Shown here: piece after piece, positions 30,681-40,524 of the stretch
How the letters are laid out: each line of letters opens with the position of its first letter
Numbering within the stretch: position 1 is the first letter of the stretch
Assembly: GCA_021298455.1 (NCBI GenBank)
Contig: JAJTFR010000003.1
Location: forward strand, 1-49,223
Reading direction: 5' to 3'
Source of the DNA: Sphingomonadales bacterium
Lineage (GTDB): Bacteria; Pseudomonadota; Alphaproteobacteria; Sphingomonadales; Sphingomonadaceae
Length of the DNA: 49,223 bases
Position numbers and translations under genes: made by a program
The notes under the pieces: model-generated
Seen by the model: the letters and a program-made list of their open reading frames with translations, nothing else
Database searches by the model: none
Told to the model about the DNA's origin: nothing

Positions 30681-32962
30681 CGCGCACCGGCTTTCTGCCA
30701 CATTTCAAGGAAGATACGGGTGCAATCGCGTGCGCCGGCCTCTGGGGCGAGTGCAGTTGCGGAAATTCCGGAAACAACCCGGGTAACATCATGGTCAACA
30801 CCACCCGATTGCGACCAAAGCTGACCATCAGCGACGGTCATATAAGCCGAAAAGCAATCATGGCCTGACCCCGGACGTTCGCCGATCACATGGATTATTG
30901 CCTTGCGTCCACTGCTCCCGGAAAACAGTATTTCGCCAGCTTTATAGCCGGCGCGCACCCTGCCTCGTTCAAATGCAATGATGTTTGGCGCAACCGAGAG
31001 CCCATTCTGTTTAAGGCCCCGCGCCAAAGCCTGCAGGAAAGTATTGCGAACGGGATCATCCATGATCGCTATCGCATTCAGCCCATCGCTCAGGACGATC
31101 TGGATATCGAACGATCCCGCTCCCCGGCCGCGCCATTCGGTCAACTGTGCAACGGTCGCTTCAGACGGCGTCTCGCCCAATTCGGGATGCAGAATATAAT
31201 CGCGCCGATCGCGTGCCTTGGTTTCGGCGATGATCACATCGGTCAACGAAGGCAGAAAGGCAGCATCGAAATCCGCCCAAATGCTCTTGCGGGACCGCTC
31301 ATAGATGGTGTGGATTTCCTGTGCGATTGCAGGCTCAAGGTCCTCAGGCAATTCGCCATGGCCTTGCGCCAAGAAAAGTCCGCGCCCTCGAACGGCGTCC
31401 ATTTTCTGTTCCGCCTCGGCCAATATATCCCGTTCGGGCCGGTTGTCGCCTTTGCGTCGCCGATATTCGACGTAGATCTGTTCAGGTTTCCCAAAGTTTT
31501 CGGCGGGCGCTCCGGCATCGTCGACCACCGCAAGCTTGCGGAAAAAATGATGCATCGGCTTACTGATCTTGAAATCGAACTTGCGCCTGAGCCGAACATG
31601 ATCCTGAAAGCCGGTCGTCAGATAACCGAGCATCGGATCAATTTTGGTTGGCAATGCCATCAAATAGGCAGGATTGGCTGGCGCCACACGCTCAAGGCAG
31701 TAATCTAGATCGTCGAGGCTAACATCCATGTGAAGCGTCGAGCAGACGTCAAGCCCGATGCACAGGCCGTGCAGCTTGCCCATGACGAGATCTTCTAGGC
31801 AACAGCGCACCAATTGATCCCGATTACGGAATACTTCTGGCCCGATAAAGCCTGCGACATCATTGACATGCAGCCAAGGACGCCGTCCATTTGCTGCGGC
31901 AATCCGCAGCGACAAAAAGCGCGCCAATCCATATTTGCGCGATTCGTGCAGTACCATGTCCATCGACTGGCCGTGTCCGTTGGTAAAATCTGCCCCCTGC
32001 CCGGTTTCAAAATACATGCCGAACTTGCCCTGACGCTGGTCGGCATGTTTAACCAAGCGGTCGAGTGACAAATCGAAGGTCTTGTTAGCCGCGTCGCTGC
32101 CAGCGATGCTCTGAAACCACAAGGCGGTTGAGCTTGGCCACTTTTTCTCAACCTCGGCCTGGACGTCGATATGCGCAAGAACGCAATGCGGCAAAACATC
32201 GGAAAGCCCGAAGGTGTCGACAATGTCTTTCAGCGCAACTTCGATCGCATGAACACTTTCCGGTTCACTGCTGACCGGGTTGGTCCCGATCACCACATCG
32301 CCAACACCATAAGCAAAGCCGTTGAAGACCTGCCAAGCAATGTCGTCAATATTGTCGGTCGGGGAATTGGGCTGGATCCGCGCACCGAGATACCCCCGTT
32401 CACCGATGTTTGAACCCGGCAAAGCATTGAAGATTTTGGACGCAATGGCGGTCAACTCTTCATCAGACAGTAACTTGACCACGCAACCGATGACGTCACT
32501 GGAAAGGCCCGGCATGATTGCCTTTATGTCAGCTTCTTCTTTTGCAAGCAGGTAGTCGCGTAATGCGCCGAGAGTCCAATCTCGCAACGTGGCGGCCACG
32601 GTCTCATCAATGCTCGAGATGATTGCACGATGCAGATCGTCGCTAAAAATCGGATTGGCATCGATCTGGTAAAGCCGCGTTTTTGCCAGAAGCATGCGCG
32701 CCACCTTCCGATGCTCATCGTCTTTCGCCGCAACGCCGATAATGGCATCGCCCTCCTTGAAGGCGTTGGCAGCGCCAATCCAATTGGCAAAACTATGTAT
32801 GGACCATCCATCCGGCGAAGATTTCAGATAATCGACCAACCCCAGGCTCGTCGCTTTTGCGATCCCAACATCGACAAGCGCCGGCGTTGCACATCCTGTC
32901 ACTGCGGCAGCCGATCCAAACTGCAAAACATTGCGTCTTGATAACTTGCTCTCGACATTCAC
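30677..32962 (-). CDS. Fused EutB-EutC ethanolamine ammonia-lyase with a Tat/lipoprotein-type signal
   Basis: Residues 70-470 match EutB and residues of about 530-755 match EutC. Active-site residues known from EutB are kept: Arg195, Gln197 and Asn199 (ARIQPN), Asn228 (GTNPV), Glu319 (YFETGQG) and Asp405 (GLDVC). The EutC cobalamin-side motif is VIGERPGSG (692-700). The enzyme deaminates ethanolamine with adenosylcobalamin. The odd part is the N-terminus: SRRNVLQF (8-15), a hydrophobic run, then VTGC with Cys24 as a lipobox cysteine. EutB is normally cytosolic. GTG 32962 has GGGAG 7 nt upstream. No reactivase (EutA), microcompartment or aldehyde dehydrogenase gene is nearby. Function outside the cytoplasm is inference; a different beta-amino-alcohol substrate is possible. 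Confidence 0.85.
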   Translation of the reverse strand: MNVESKLSRRNVLQFGSAAAVTGCATPALVDVGIAKATSLGLVDYLKSSPDGWSIHSFANWIGAANAFKEGDAIIGVAAKDDEHRKVARMLLAKTRLYQIDANPIFSDDLHRAIISSIDETVAATLRDWTLGALRDYLLAKEEADIKAIMPGLSSDVIGCVVKLLSDEELTAIASKIFNALPGSNIGERGYLGARIQPNSPTDNIDDIAWQVFNGFAYGVGDVVIGTNPVSSEPESVHAIEVALKDIVDTFGLSDVLPHCVLAHIDVQAEVEKKWPSSTALWFQSIAGSDAANKTFDLSLDRLVKHADQRQGKFGMYFETGQGADFTNGHGQSMDMVLHESRKYGLARFLSLRIAAANGRRPWLHVNDVAGFIGPEVFRNRDQLVRCCLEDLVMGKLHGLCIGLDVCSTLHMDVSLDDLDYCLERVAPANPAYLMALPTKIDPMLGYLTTGFQDHVRLRRKFDFKISKPMHHFFRKLAVVDDAGAPAENFGKPEQIYVEYRRRKGDNRPERDILAEAEQKMDAVRGRGLFLAQGHGELPEDLEPAIAQEIHTIYERSRKSIWADFDAAFLPSLTDVIIAETKARDRRDYILHPELGETPSEATVAQLTEWRGRGAGSFDIQIVLSDGLNAIAIMDDPVRNTFLQALARGLKQNGLSVAPNIIAFERGRVRAGYKAGEILFSGSSGRKAIIHVIGERPGSGHDCFSAYMTVADGQLWSQSGGVDHDVTRVVSGISATALAPEAGARDCTRIFLEMWQKAGAR

Positions 32963-33148
32963 CTGGTCGCTCCCAAGATGGTCATTTTACATTGTGAGAC
33001 AAATCTTTAGCATCGCGGACTGTCGCATGCTAGCGATCAATGCGCGTATGAAAATGGCGTTTAAAGGTCCCCAGACATGGCTATGCGACCAAGATCAACG
33101 ATGTGAGACGTTTCGGCTTTACCGATACACTGCCAGCTTTACGGTGAC

Positions 33149-33616
33149 ATGATGGACGAAATTGCGATCAGCCACATCCTCAATCTGTTCGAACGGCACG
33201 CCGGCGAGATTTGCCGTGGAGATTTATCCTTTGCCACAGTGATGCCTTTTGTAGGCGCGCAGGCTCAAAAGGCGCCCAATGGTTCGACAGTGATCACGGT
33301 GGCCATCGCCGAAGAAATGTCGGAGAAGCTGCCAGCCAGCCACCGCCATATCGATCTTTTCCTGTTGGAACCTGCGCGCGAACTGGGCGCGCATTTTCAC
33401 AAGCTGGCCACTGCGCATGTATATGGCGTCGATGGTTCCGGCACAGCCATGGTCGGAGACCAACGGCTACAATTGGCCAAGGCCGACAAAGCCGTTTTCC
33501 CTGCCGGCCTAATCCATAATGTTGTGACAGGCCCTGATCATTTCCTCTTCGCCTCGTTCCAGGATCACCCCATCATCCAGGAAGACGGATCACTTGATTA
33601 CTTCATTGCCGACTAA
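33149..33616 (+). CDS. Cupin-fold protein, cytoplasmic
   Basis: 155 residues without a signal peptide. A cupin-like pattern is present: HRHIDLFLLEP, GAHFHKLATAHVYGVDGSGTAMV and AVFPAGLIHNVVTG, with His pairs suited to metal binding. It is divergent from the eutBC-like operon across a 186-bp gap in which TGTGAGAC occurs twice (32993-33000 and 33102-33109), so it may share regulation. Function unknown. It ends 51 bp before IS6 element 2. Confidence 0.65.
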   Translation: MMDEIAISHILNLFERHAGEICRGDLSFATVMPFVGAQAQKAPNGSTVITVAIAEEMSEKLPASHRHIDLFLLEPARELGAHFHKLATAHVYGVDGSGTAMVGDQRLQLAKADKAVFPAGLIHNVVTGPDHFLFASFQDHPIIQEDGSLDYFIAD

Positions 33617-33667
33617 ACCCAAGGTCACCGGGATCGGCACTAGAATTTTAGTGCGATACGACCGAAC

Positions 33668-34090
33668 GGCATTGTCAGAGCAAAATTGCCTGTGAGCTGC
33701 GGCGGCGACAAATCCGGCGGATAAGCAAGTCCGATAACCCGTTCCACTGCTTTAACTCCTCACCCGAGATCGTTCGTCTGGTCGTCATGATCTATGCGCG
33801 TCTCTCGCTCAGCCTGCGGAACGTCGAGGACCCTATTTTCAGGCGCGGGATCGACATCTGCCACGAGACGGTCAGGTTTTGGTGAAGCCGGTTAGGCCCG
33901 ATGTTCGCCTCGGAAATTCAGCACCAGCCCAGATGCTCAATCACCCGCCCCCAGAACTGCACCCTTTGGGGTTCATTCCGTCAGTTTTAAACATGGGGAT
34001 CAGCCGGATTTTGGGCCTCTCCATATTCCGGAAACCTGCACGCCGCGCCAGCGCTCTCCGCCTTGCCGGTGCGTTTACTCTGACAGTGCC
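33668..34090 (+). mobile_element. Degenerate IS6-type element 2 with both ends
   Basis: The left end at 33668 begins GGCATTGTCAGAGC. Codons from 33721 (start decayed to ATA) read as an IS6 transposase N-terminus (NPFHCFNSSPEIVRLVVMIYAR, SLRNVED, GIDICHETVRFW), then TGA at 33882-33884 replaces the next Trp codon, and homology continues a little (GPMFASEI, to about 33921). The right end is the inverted repeat closing TGACAGTGCC at 34081-34090, whose complement matches the left end of the copy at 48985 over about 25 bp. Total 423 bp, so the core and C-terminal domains are deleted. It abuts the DUF2891 stop codon at 34092. It explains most of the 475-bp gap. Confidence 0.7.
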
Positions 34091-34091
34091 C

Positions 34092-35084
34092 TTAACCCTG
34101 CTCGAGCGCCAGCAGGGCGAAAGTGGCCAACCAATGTTCGCCCATATAATCATCGCCCAGGTGCGGCATGGCCGCATCGAGGTGCCGCTGCGCAGTCGCA
34201 AGCGCGGGTTCGCGGACAGGGTGCCCCTCTGGTAGCGCAGCTGAGATCCGGCGCCAGCACCAGGCACGACTGAGATTGAGGCCGTCGAGATGCGCTATCT
34301 TGCCGTCGCTGCGGTCAGAGACAGTCGCAGGCGTGAACAAGGTGGCGGGAAGCCCTTCAGCAGCGGCCGGCAGGAAGAGATCAAACCATCTGGCGAACCC
34401 GTCGCCCAGCACCTGGCACATCAATAAGGCTTCGGTCAGCGCGGAGGAGAGAAACTCGTCGCCGCCCGGCTCCCATGCTTGGCAATCACGGTCCTCCCCG
34501 AACCAGTCCTTGGCGCGGGTATCGATAAGGCTGGAAAGCGCGGCATCATGTTCCAGCGCCCAATCGCGCGCCAGGGTAAGAGCGAAAGCCGATGAATAAT
34601 GCGTGCCAACACGTATCGGATATGTCTGGAGCGGTAGGAACTGGCGGAACCGCTGCGCAAAGGCGGCGGCAAAGGCATCGGCATGGCGGGACCAAGGGCG
34701 ATCATGCCGCGCCATTTCTGCATGGAGCGCCAAGGCCCAAGCCCAGCCATAGGGCCGCTCAAACCCGCGCGATGAAGGGCGGGCGAGATAGGCAGTTTCG
34801 ACCGCGAAATTCTCTGCTGTGAGCATCTCCTCGGCTAGCGCATGTACCCGCGCCGCTTCGGGCAGATCCGGATAAAGCCGCGCGAGGCGCAGTACCTGCC
34901 ACCAGCCATGGACACAGGAGTGCCAATCGAAACTGCCAAAGAAGATCGGGTGCAGTTCGCGGGGGGTGCGGGCATCCTCCGGCGCTTCCATCACATGATC
35001 CAGTTTGTGCGGAAACTCGCGGGTCAGGTGCCCCAGGGTCAGCCCCATGAAACGCGCGGCGTATTCGGCAGTGAGGTGCGTCAT
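34092..35084 (-). CDS. DUF2891 family protein in a 5-oxoproline operon
   Basis: 330 residues, all-alpha barrel-like with conserved FFGSFDWHSCVHGWWQVLRL, GTHYSSAFALTLA and CQAWEPGGDEFLSSAL segments, the hallmarks of DUF2891. Histidines and acidic residues in these blocks suggest an enzyme, resembling alpha/alpha-barrel glycosidase or epimerase folds, but the activity is not established. Its ATG shares one base with the DUF979 stop (TGATG), so it is made together with the transporter proteins and 5-oxoprolinase. An auxiliary role in pyroglutamyl compound use is inferred. Confidence 0.85.
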   Translation of the reverse strand: MTHLTAEYAARFMGLTLGHLTREFPHKLDHVMEAPEDARTPRELHPIFFGSFDWHSCVHGWWQVLRLARLYPDLPEAARVHALAEEMLTAENFAVETAYLARPSSRGFERPYGWAWALALHAEMARHDRPWSRHADAFAAAFAQRFRQFLPLQTYPIRVGTHYSSAFALTLARDWALEHDAALSSLIDTRAKDWFGEDRDCQAWEPGGDEFLSSALTEALLMCQVLGDGFARWFDLFLPAAAEGLPATLFTPATVSDRSDGKIAHLDGLNLSRAWCWRRISAALPEGHPVREPALATAQRHLDAAMPHLGDDYMGEHWLATFALLALEQG

Positions 35085-36019
35085 CAGAAAGCAAACCACC
35101 AGATGAAGAGGGTGTTGACCACCAGCAATGGCAGCGCCGTTCCAATCTGGACTCGGACCACGGCATTTCGGTCTTTCAACTCAAGCAGGGCGGCAGGGAC
35201 GATGTTGAAGTTCGCTGCCATCGGCGTCATCAACGTGCCGCAAAAACCGGCAAGCATGCCGATAGCGCAGATCACGGCGGGATCGCCGCCATACTGCCTG
35301 ATCAGCAGTGGCACGGCGATCGCCGCGGCCATGACCGGGAAGGCGGCGAACGCATTGCCCATAACCATCGTGAACAGCGCCATGCCCAATGTGAAGGCGA
35401 TCACTGCGCCGATCAGGCTGCCATCCGGGATCACGCTGGACATCAACTGCCCGACTACGTCACCCACGCCAGCTAGTGCGAAGACCGCGCCAAGACTGGC
35501 CAGCATCTGCGGCAGGATCGCCGCCCAGCCCACCGAATCCATCAAGCGCCGCCCTTCGTGCAAAGGTGCAGCCGGATGGGGTCGCAGCCAGGCAAACCCG
35601 ATCAGTAGCGCTAGCATTGCGCCGAGCGCGAGGCTGACCAGCGTCACCTGCTTGGGATTGACCAGCCCCGGCAGATGCTCGAACCCGAACGTACCGGCCA
35701 ACGCCGTCGCCGGGATCACCAGCGCCAGAAGGAACAGGCGGTTGCCATAACGCGTGGCCCGCTCGGCCCGGATCTCGAGCATAGTACCGCCGCCCCCCCG
35801 GCCTAGCTGCCCGGTGCCGGCAATGGCGACCAGCGCCAAAACCAATAGGCCGTTGGCAAAGTCACTCAGTCGGTCGCCCGCCAGCATAGACAAAGCAAGG
35901 AGGCCCCAAAAAGCCCCGTTACCCCAGCGCTTCGGATTCGTCGCATCGCGCAGCGAAAGCATAGCGAAAGCAAGGAAGGTCAGCCCCGCTAAGGTGTAGA
36001 CGAAGGGTAGGCCGATCAT
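35084..36019 (-). CDS. DUF979 membrane protein (putative 5-oxoproline permease subunit)
   Basis: ATG 36019 overlaps the DUF969 stop by ATGA, giving 311 residues with about nine hydrophobic helices. Family-typical stretches include GNAFAAFPVMAAAIAVPLLI and GMLAGFCGTLMTPMAANFNIVPAALLEL. DUF969 and DUF979 proteins always travel together, often with pyroglutamyl peptidase genes, and are thought to form a two-part permease. Here they lie between 5-oxoprolinase and DUF2891, which supports uptake of 5-oxoproline. Confidence 0.87.
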   Translation of the reverse strand: MIGLPFVYTLAGLTFLAFAMLSLRDATNPKRWGNGAFWGLLALSMLAGDRLSDFANGLLVLALVAIAGTGQLGRGGGGTMLEIRAERATRYGNRLFLLALVIPATALAGTFGFEHLPGLVNPKQVTLVSLALGAMLALLIGFAWLRPHPAAPLHEGRRLMDSVGWAAILPQMLASLGAVFALAGVGDVVGQLMSSVIPDGSLIGAVIAFTLGMALFTMVMGNAFAAFPVMAAAIAVPLLIRQYGGDPAVICAIGMLAGFCGTLMTPMAANFNIVPAALLELKDRNAVVRVQIGTALPLLVVNTLFIWWFAF

Positions 36020-36693
36020 TGGTCGGCCTCCTTCCGGCCAAGTCGCCGGTCGAGCCGCCAGAGCCGAAAACCGTGGATCAAGAAGGCGGCTATCGCGGTT
36101 GGGATTGCCCAAATCGAGAGCTGGAACGGTGAGAGGATGATGCCCTGTTGTTCAAGGAAGCCGACCATCAACAGGATCGAGCCGATCGCGATGAAGATAT
36201 CCTCGCCAAAGAACAGGCCGACATTATCGGTCGCGGCCGACATCGCCTTCACTTGGTCGCGGTCGCCTTCGGTCAGCTCTGTCTGCCCTTCGGCTGCAGC
36301 CTCGGCCATCGGCGCGACCAGCGGCCGGACGGTCTGGGCATGGCCCGCCACCGAAGTCAGCCCCAGCGCCGAAGAGATCTGGCGGATCAGCAGGTAACCG
36401 GTCAACAACCGGCCGGTCGTCGCACCCTTTAGACTGGCGATCAGGCCGCGCGCGCGTTCCTGCAGTCCATACGCCTCGAGGAGCCCGATGACCGGCAATA
36501 CGATCCAGACCACAGTTACATAGCGGGTGTCGTTAAAAGCCTTGCCGAAGGCGGAAACGATCGCATGAAGATCGAGCCCGGCGGTAATGCCCGTGACGGC
36601 TGCAGCCGCCACCACGACCAGCAGCGGATTGAAGCGAAGCACGAAGCCCAGCACCATCACCGCAATGCCCGAAAGTACCCACATCTCGCTCAT
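36016..36693 (-). CDS. DUF969 membrane protein (putative 5-oxoproline permease subunit)
   Basis: 225 residues, about six hydrophobic helices. Marker segments are FNDTRYVTVVWIVLPVIGLLE, GHAQTVRPLVAPMAEAAAE and MSAATDNVGLFFGEDIFIAIGSILLM. It pairs with DUF979 next door. It overlaps the 5-oxoprolinase stop by ATGA, so synthesis is coupled to the enzyme. The C-terminus is a basic cytoplasmic tail. Confidence 0.87.
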   Translation of the reverse strand: MSEMWVLSGIAVMVLGFVLRFNPLLVVVAAAAVTGITAGLDLHAIVSAFGKAFNDTRYVTVVWIVLPVIGLLEAYGLQERARGLIASLKGATTGRLLTGYLLIRQISSALGLTSVAGHAQTVRPLVAPMAEAAAEGQTELTEGDRDQVKAMSAATDNVGLFFGEDIFIAIGSILLMVGFLEQQGIILSPFQLSIWAIPTAIAAFLIHGFRLWRLDRRLGRKEADQ

Positions 36694-39600
36694 CCATAGC
36701 CTCCCCCGCCCGGCGTTTCGACCACCATCACATCACCCGGTTTCATCTCCACAGAGGCGGTGGAATCAAGAACCTCAATCTTGCCTGACGTTCGCTCAAC
36801 CCACGTTGCGCCGTGCGCTCCGGGCGCCCCGCCGGCCAAACCGAATGGCGGTACGCGGCTGCGATTGGCCAACATCCCGGCCTCCATCGGCTCCAGAAAG
36901 CGCAGCCGCCGCAGCGCCCCGTCACCGCCGCGATGCCGCCCCGCGCCACCCGAACCATGTCTTATGGCGAATTTTTCAAGCATTACCGGGAAGCGCGTTT
37001 CGAGCACTTCGGGATCGGTCAGCCGGCTGTTGGTCATATGGGTCTGGACTACGCTGGTCCCGTCGAAATCGGGCCCCGCGCCAGAACCCCCGGCGATGGT
37101 TTCGTAATATTGGTAGCGATCATTGCCGAAGGTCAGGTTGTTCATCGTCCCCTGCGCCGCCGCCATCGCCCCGAAAGCTCCAAACAGCGCATCCGTTACA
37201 ACCTGGCTGGTCTCGACATTGCCGGCCACTACAGCTGCCGGATAGCGCGGGCGCAGCATGGATCCTTCGGGCACCAGGATCGTGACCGGGGCGAGGCAGC
37301 CTTCGTTCATGGGGATCGGATCGTCGATCATGGTGCGCAGCACGTACATCACCGCCGCGCGGACCACGCTGAAGGGCGCGTTGAAATTGCCGGGGAGCTG
37401 CTCGCTCGTTCCGGCAAAATCGATCGTTACCTGCCGCGCTGCACGGTCGACCCGGACCGCAACGCAGACCACCGCGCCATTATCCAGTTCGTACCGGAAC
37501 GTTCCGTCTTCCAGTCGCCCGATCAGGCGCCGCACGGCCTCCTCTGCATTGTCGTGGACATGGCCCATATAGGCGCTGACCACCTCGATGCTGTGCTCTG
37601 CGCATGCGCGCTCCAAGCCTGCCGCCCCGCGCGCGCAGGCGGCGATTTGCGCGGCAAGGTCGGCCAGGTTCGCATCAACGTTGCGCGCCGGGTAAGGGCC
37701 AGAGGAGAGGATCGCCGCCAGTTCATCACGACAGAAGCGGCCCTCGTCGACCAGCAGGGCGTTTTCGAGCAGCACGCCTTCTTCTCCGATATTGCGGCTG
37801 TTTGGCGGCATCGATCCCGGGGCGATCCCGCCAACGTCGGCATGGTGACCGCGCGCGGCAACGTAGAAGGCAGGCGCATCCCCTTCACCGACAAAAACCG
37901 GCATGACGACGGTGATGTCGGGCAGATGTGTGCCTCCGGCATAGGGCGCGTTGAGAACATAGGCATCGCCGCGGCGAATGCCCCGGCCGTCCTTGCCGCC
38001 GGCCCGCTCACGCAGCACGGCTTGCACACTTTCCCCCATCGAGCCCAGGTGGACCGGCATATGCGGGGCATTGGCAACCAGACGCCCAGCCGCATCGAAA
38101 ATCGCGCAGGAGAAATCGAGCCGCTCGCGGATATTGACCGACATGGCGGTGCGCGCGAGAGCCGAACCCATTTCCTCAGCAATCGCCATGAATAGGCCGT
38201 TGAAGATTTCGAGGCGGACGGGATCGGCATTGGTCCCGCTGGCGGTCAGGGCCGCGCGTGGCGCGGTGCGGCTTAGCCGCAGGGTCCCATCAGCGTCGAC
38301 CGCCAACGACCAGCCAGGCTCGACCACAGTGGTCGCCAGCGGATCAATCACGATCAGCGGCCCCTGCGCAGTGAACCCGGCGGGCAGCGCAGCACGGTCA
38401 TAAACCGGCACGGGGTGACCCGACCCGGCAAGGTAGCAGTCGACCGTTTCGATCGGCGGGCCGGCCTTTTCAGGCAACGGCCAGTCGAGCATGCCTGAAG
38501 CCTCACCGGTAGCAATCGCTTCGACCCGCACCCGGTCGATCACCAACGTACCATCGCCAACATATCCGAACTGCGCGCGGTGGGCTGCGGCGAAGGCCTC
38601 TGACAGTTGCTGCGGATCGCCGGGGGGCAGTTCGATGGCATTCTCGGAACCTTCGCGGCGCAGGAACAGGCTGGTGCGGACTTCTGCGACGGCGCTTCCC
38701 AGCTCGCCCTGGACCTGCTCCCCAAGTTCCCTAGCCAGCGTATCCGCCGCATCCAGCCCAGCCGACAGCGGCTGAGCCAGGGTTCGCTCGCGCACTGCTG
38801 TTTCGCTGGCAAGACCCATGCCATAGGCCGAGAGCACACCGGCGAGCGGGTGGACCAGCACCACGTCAATCGCCAGCTCGTCGGCTACCAGGCAGGCATG
38901 CTGCCCGCCAGCGCCGCCGAAGCAGGACAAGCTATAGCCCGTCACGTCATGTCCGCGCGCGACCGATATCTGCTTGATCGCGTGCGCCATGTTGGCGACG
39001 GCAATGGCGATAAAGCCCTCGGCCAACGCCTCGACCGTAAAGACCTGTCCAGTCTCAGCCTTGATCGCCGCTGCCATCTCAGCAAACTTTTCCGCTACAA
39101 CATTCGTGTCGATCGGTTGGTCGCCCGTGGCGCCGAACAAGTGCGGGAAATGCTCCGGCCGCAACTTGCCGAGCATGACATTGCAGTCGGTTACTGTCAG
39201 CGGCCCGCCATTCCGATAGCAGGCCGGTCCCGGCACGGCCCCGGCGCTTTGCGGGCCAACCACCAGCCGCCCGGCATCGAACCGACAGATCGAGCCGCCA
39301 CCCGCAGCCACGGTATGGATGCGCAGCATCGGCGTGCGAATGCGGACATTAGCGACGCGAACCTCACTGTCGCGTTCGAAGTGACCGGCATAATGGCTGA
39401 CGTCGGTCGAGGTGCCGCCCATGTCGAAACCAATCACCTTCGGCGCGCCGCTCGCTTCCGCAGTGCGAGCCATGCCGACGATCCCGCCGGCCGGGCCGGA
39501 GAGAATCGCGTCCTTGCCCCGGAACCGTGCCCCATCCGCAAGTCCCCCGCTCGACTGCATGAACAACGCGCGATTGCCCGGGCCCAGCGCGGTGGTGAAT

Positions 39601-40262
39601 TGGTCAACATAACGGCGCAAAACTGGCGAGAGGTACGCGTCGACCAGCGTCGTATCCCCGCGCCCGACCAGCTTGATCAATGGCGCAACTTCGTGACTTA
39701 CCGAGACTTGCGTGAACCCAGCCATCCGCGCCAGATCGGCCAGCCGCGCCTCATGTGCAGGATAGCGATAGCCATGCATCAGCACGATTGCGATCGAACG
39801 GAAGCCTTCTGCAACCGCGGCCTTAAAGGCGGCGCTGGTGGCGGTCTCATCCAGCGGCTGAACCACCGTCCCATCGGCCATAACCCGCTCGGCAATCTCG
39901 ATCACCTTGGCGTGCGGGGGTTCAGGCAGGACGATCTGGCGCACGAACAGTTCGGGCCGCTCCTGCGTACCGATCCGCAATGCATCGCCAAAGCCGCCTG
40001 TAATGGCAAGGACGGTCGGCTCGCCCTTGCGTTCCAGCAGGGCGTTGGTGGCAACCGTGGTGCCCATCCGCACGGCGGCAGGGGGCAATGCCCCCACATC
40101 GGTACCGCTCAGCTGCCGGATACCGGCAATTGCCGCATCTTCGGCTCGAGCCGGGTTGTCTGATAACAGCTTAGCGGTCAGCACTTGGCCGTCGGGCGCG
40201 CGGGCTACCACGTCGGTAAAGGTTCCGCCGCGATCGATCCAGAATTGCCATTCACCCGCCAC
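36690..40262 (-). CDS. 5-oxoprolinase (fused hydantoinase A/B), ATP-hydrolysing
   Basis: Converts 5-oxo-L-proline plus ATP to glutamate. The 1190 residues hold a HyuA-like ASKHA half, with [17 protein letters not shown] at the N-terminus and [16 protein letters not shown] near residue 280, then from about 665 a HyuB-like half starting [20 protein letters not shown] and containing [21 protein letters not shown] and [14 protein letters not shown]. The ending [15 protein letters not shown] is typical. GTG start. It leads a four-gene operon with the DUF969/DUF979 permease and DUF2891, all coupled by overlaps. The permease context favours oxoproline over hydantoins as substrate. Confidence 0.9.
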   Translation of the reverse strand: MAGEWQFWIDRGGTFTDVVARAPDGQVLTAKLLSDNPARAEDAAIAGIRQLSGTDVGALPPAAVRMGTTVATNALLERKGEPTVLAITGGFGDALRIGTQERPELFVRQIVLPEPPHAKVIEIAERVMADGTVVQPLDETATSAAFKAAVAEGFRSIAIVLMHGYRYPAHEARLADLARMAGFTQVSVSHEVAPLIKLVGRGDTTLVDAYLSPVLRRYVDQFTTALGPGNRALFMQSSGGLADGARFRGKDAILSGPAGGIVGMARTAEASGAPKVIGFDMGGTSTDVSHYAGHFERDSEVRVANVRIRTPMLRIHTVAAGGGSICRFDAGRLVVGPQSAGAVPGPACYRNGGPLTVTDCNVMLGKLRPEHFPHLFGATGDQPIDTNVVAEKFAEMAAAIKAETGQVFTVEALAEGFIAIAVANMAHAIKQISVARGHDVTGYSLSCFGGAGGQHACLVADELAIDVVLVHPLAGVLSAYGMGLASETAVRERTLAQPLSAGLDAADTLARELGEQVQGELGSAVAEVRTSLFLRREGSENAIELPPGDPQQLSEAFAAAHRAQFGYVGDGTLVIDRVRVEAIATGEASGMLDWPLPEKAGPPIETVDCYLAGSGHPVPVYDRAALPAGFTAQGPLIVIDPLATTVVEPGWSLAVDADGTLRLSRTAPRAALTASGTNADPVRLEIFNGLFMAIAEEMGSALARTAMSVNIRERLDFSCAIFDAAGRLVANAPHMPVHLGSMGESVQAVLRERAGGKDGRGIRRGDAYVLNAPYAGGTHLPDITVVMPVFVGEGDAPAFYVAARGHHADVGGIAPGSMPPNSRNIGEEGVLLENALLVDEGRFCRDELAAILSSGPYPARNVDANLADLAAQIAACARGAAGLERACAEHSIEVVSAYMGHVHDNAEEAVRRLIGRLEDGTFRYELDNGAVVCVAVRVDRAARQVTIDFAGTSEQLPGNFNAPFSVVRAAVMYVLRTMIDDPIPMNEGCLAPVTILVPEGSMLRPRYPAAVVAGNVETSQVVTDALFGAFGAMAAAQGTMNNLTFGNDRYQYYETIAGGSGAGPDFDGTSVVQTHMTNSRLTDPEVLETRFPVMLEKFAIRHGSGGAGRHRGGDGALRRLRFLEPMEAGMLANRSRVPPFGLAGGAPGAHGATWVERTSGKIEVLDSTASVEMKPGDVMVVETPGGGGYG

Positions 40263-40524
40263 GCCGCCGTCATAGGCCGCGGCGTGGCGCTGGCAATCAC
40301 TTTCGCACAGGGGCGGGGTTCAGTGGGATCACGACCGCCATTCGGCGAACTTAAAGCTGCACCGGAAATTCGGCGCCAGCGTGTTTCGCGCGCGGGGTGC
40401 AGGCCGGCGTGGGCTCCAAGCATTGGAAACAATCCACTAACGTTCGGACAGCCGCTTCCCTCAATTGCGTCTGATTGCAGCAAGCATTGCTTTTGCTTGG
40501 CGCACGATGCTGCTAGGCACGCGC

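Noticed and set aside
36813-38195. A 460-codon plus-strand frame
   Set aside because: Antisense to the HyuB-like half of 5-oxoprolinase, with an Arg/His-rich composition and no domain resemblance.
38607-40163. A 518-codon plus-strand frame
   Set aside because: It lies wholly antisense to 5-oxoprolinase, which has clear motifs throughout; such long open antisense frames are common in GC-rich DNA.
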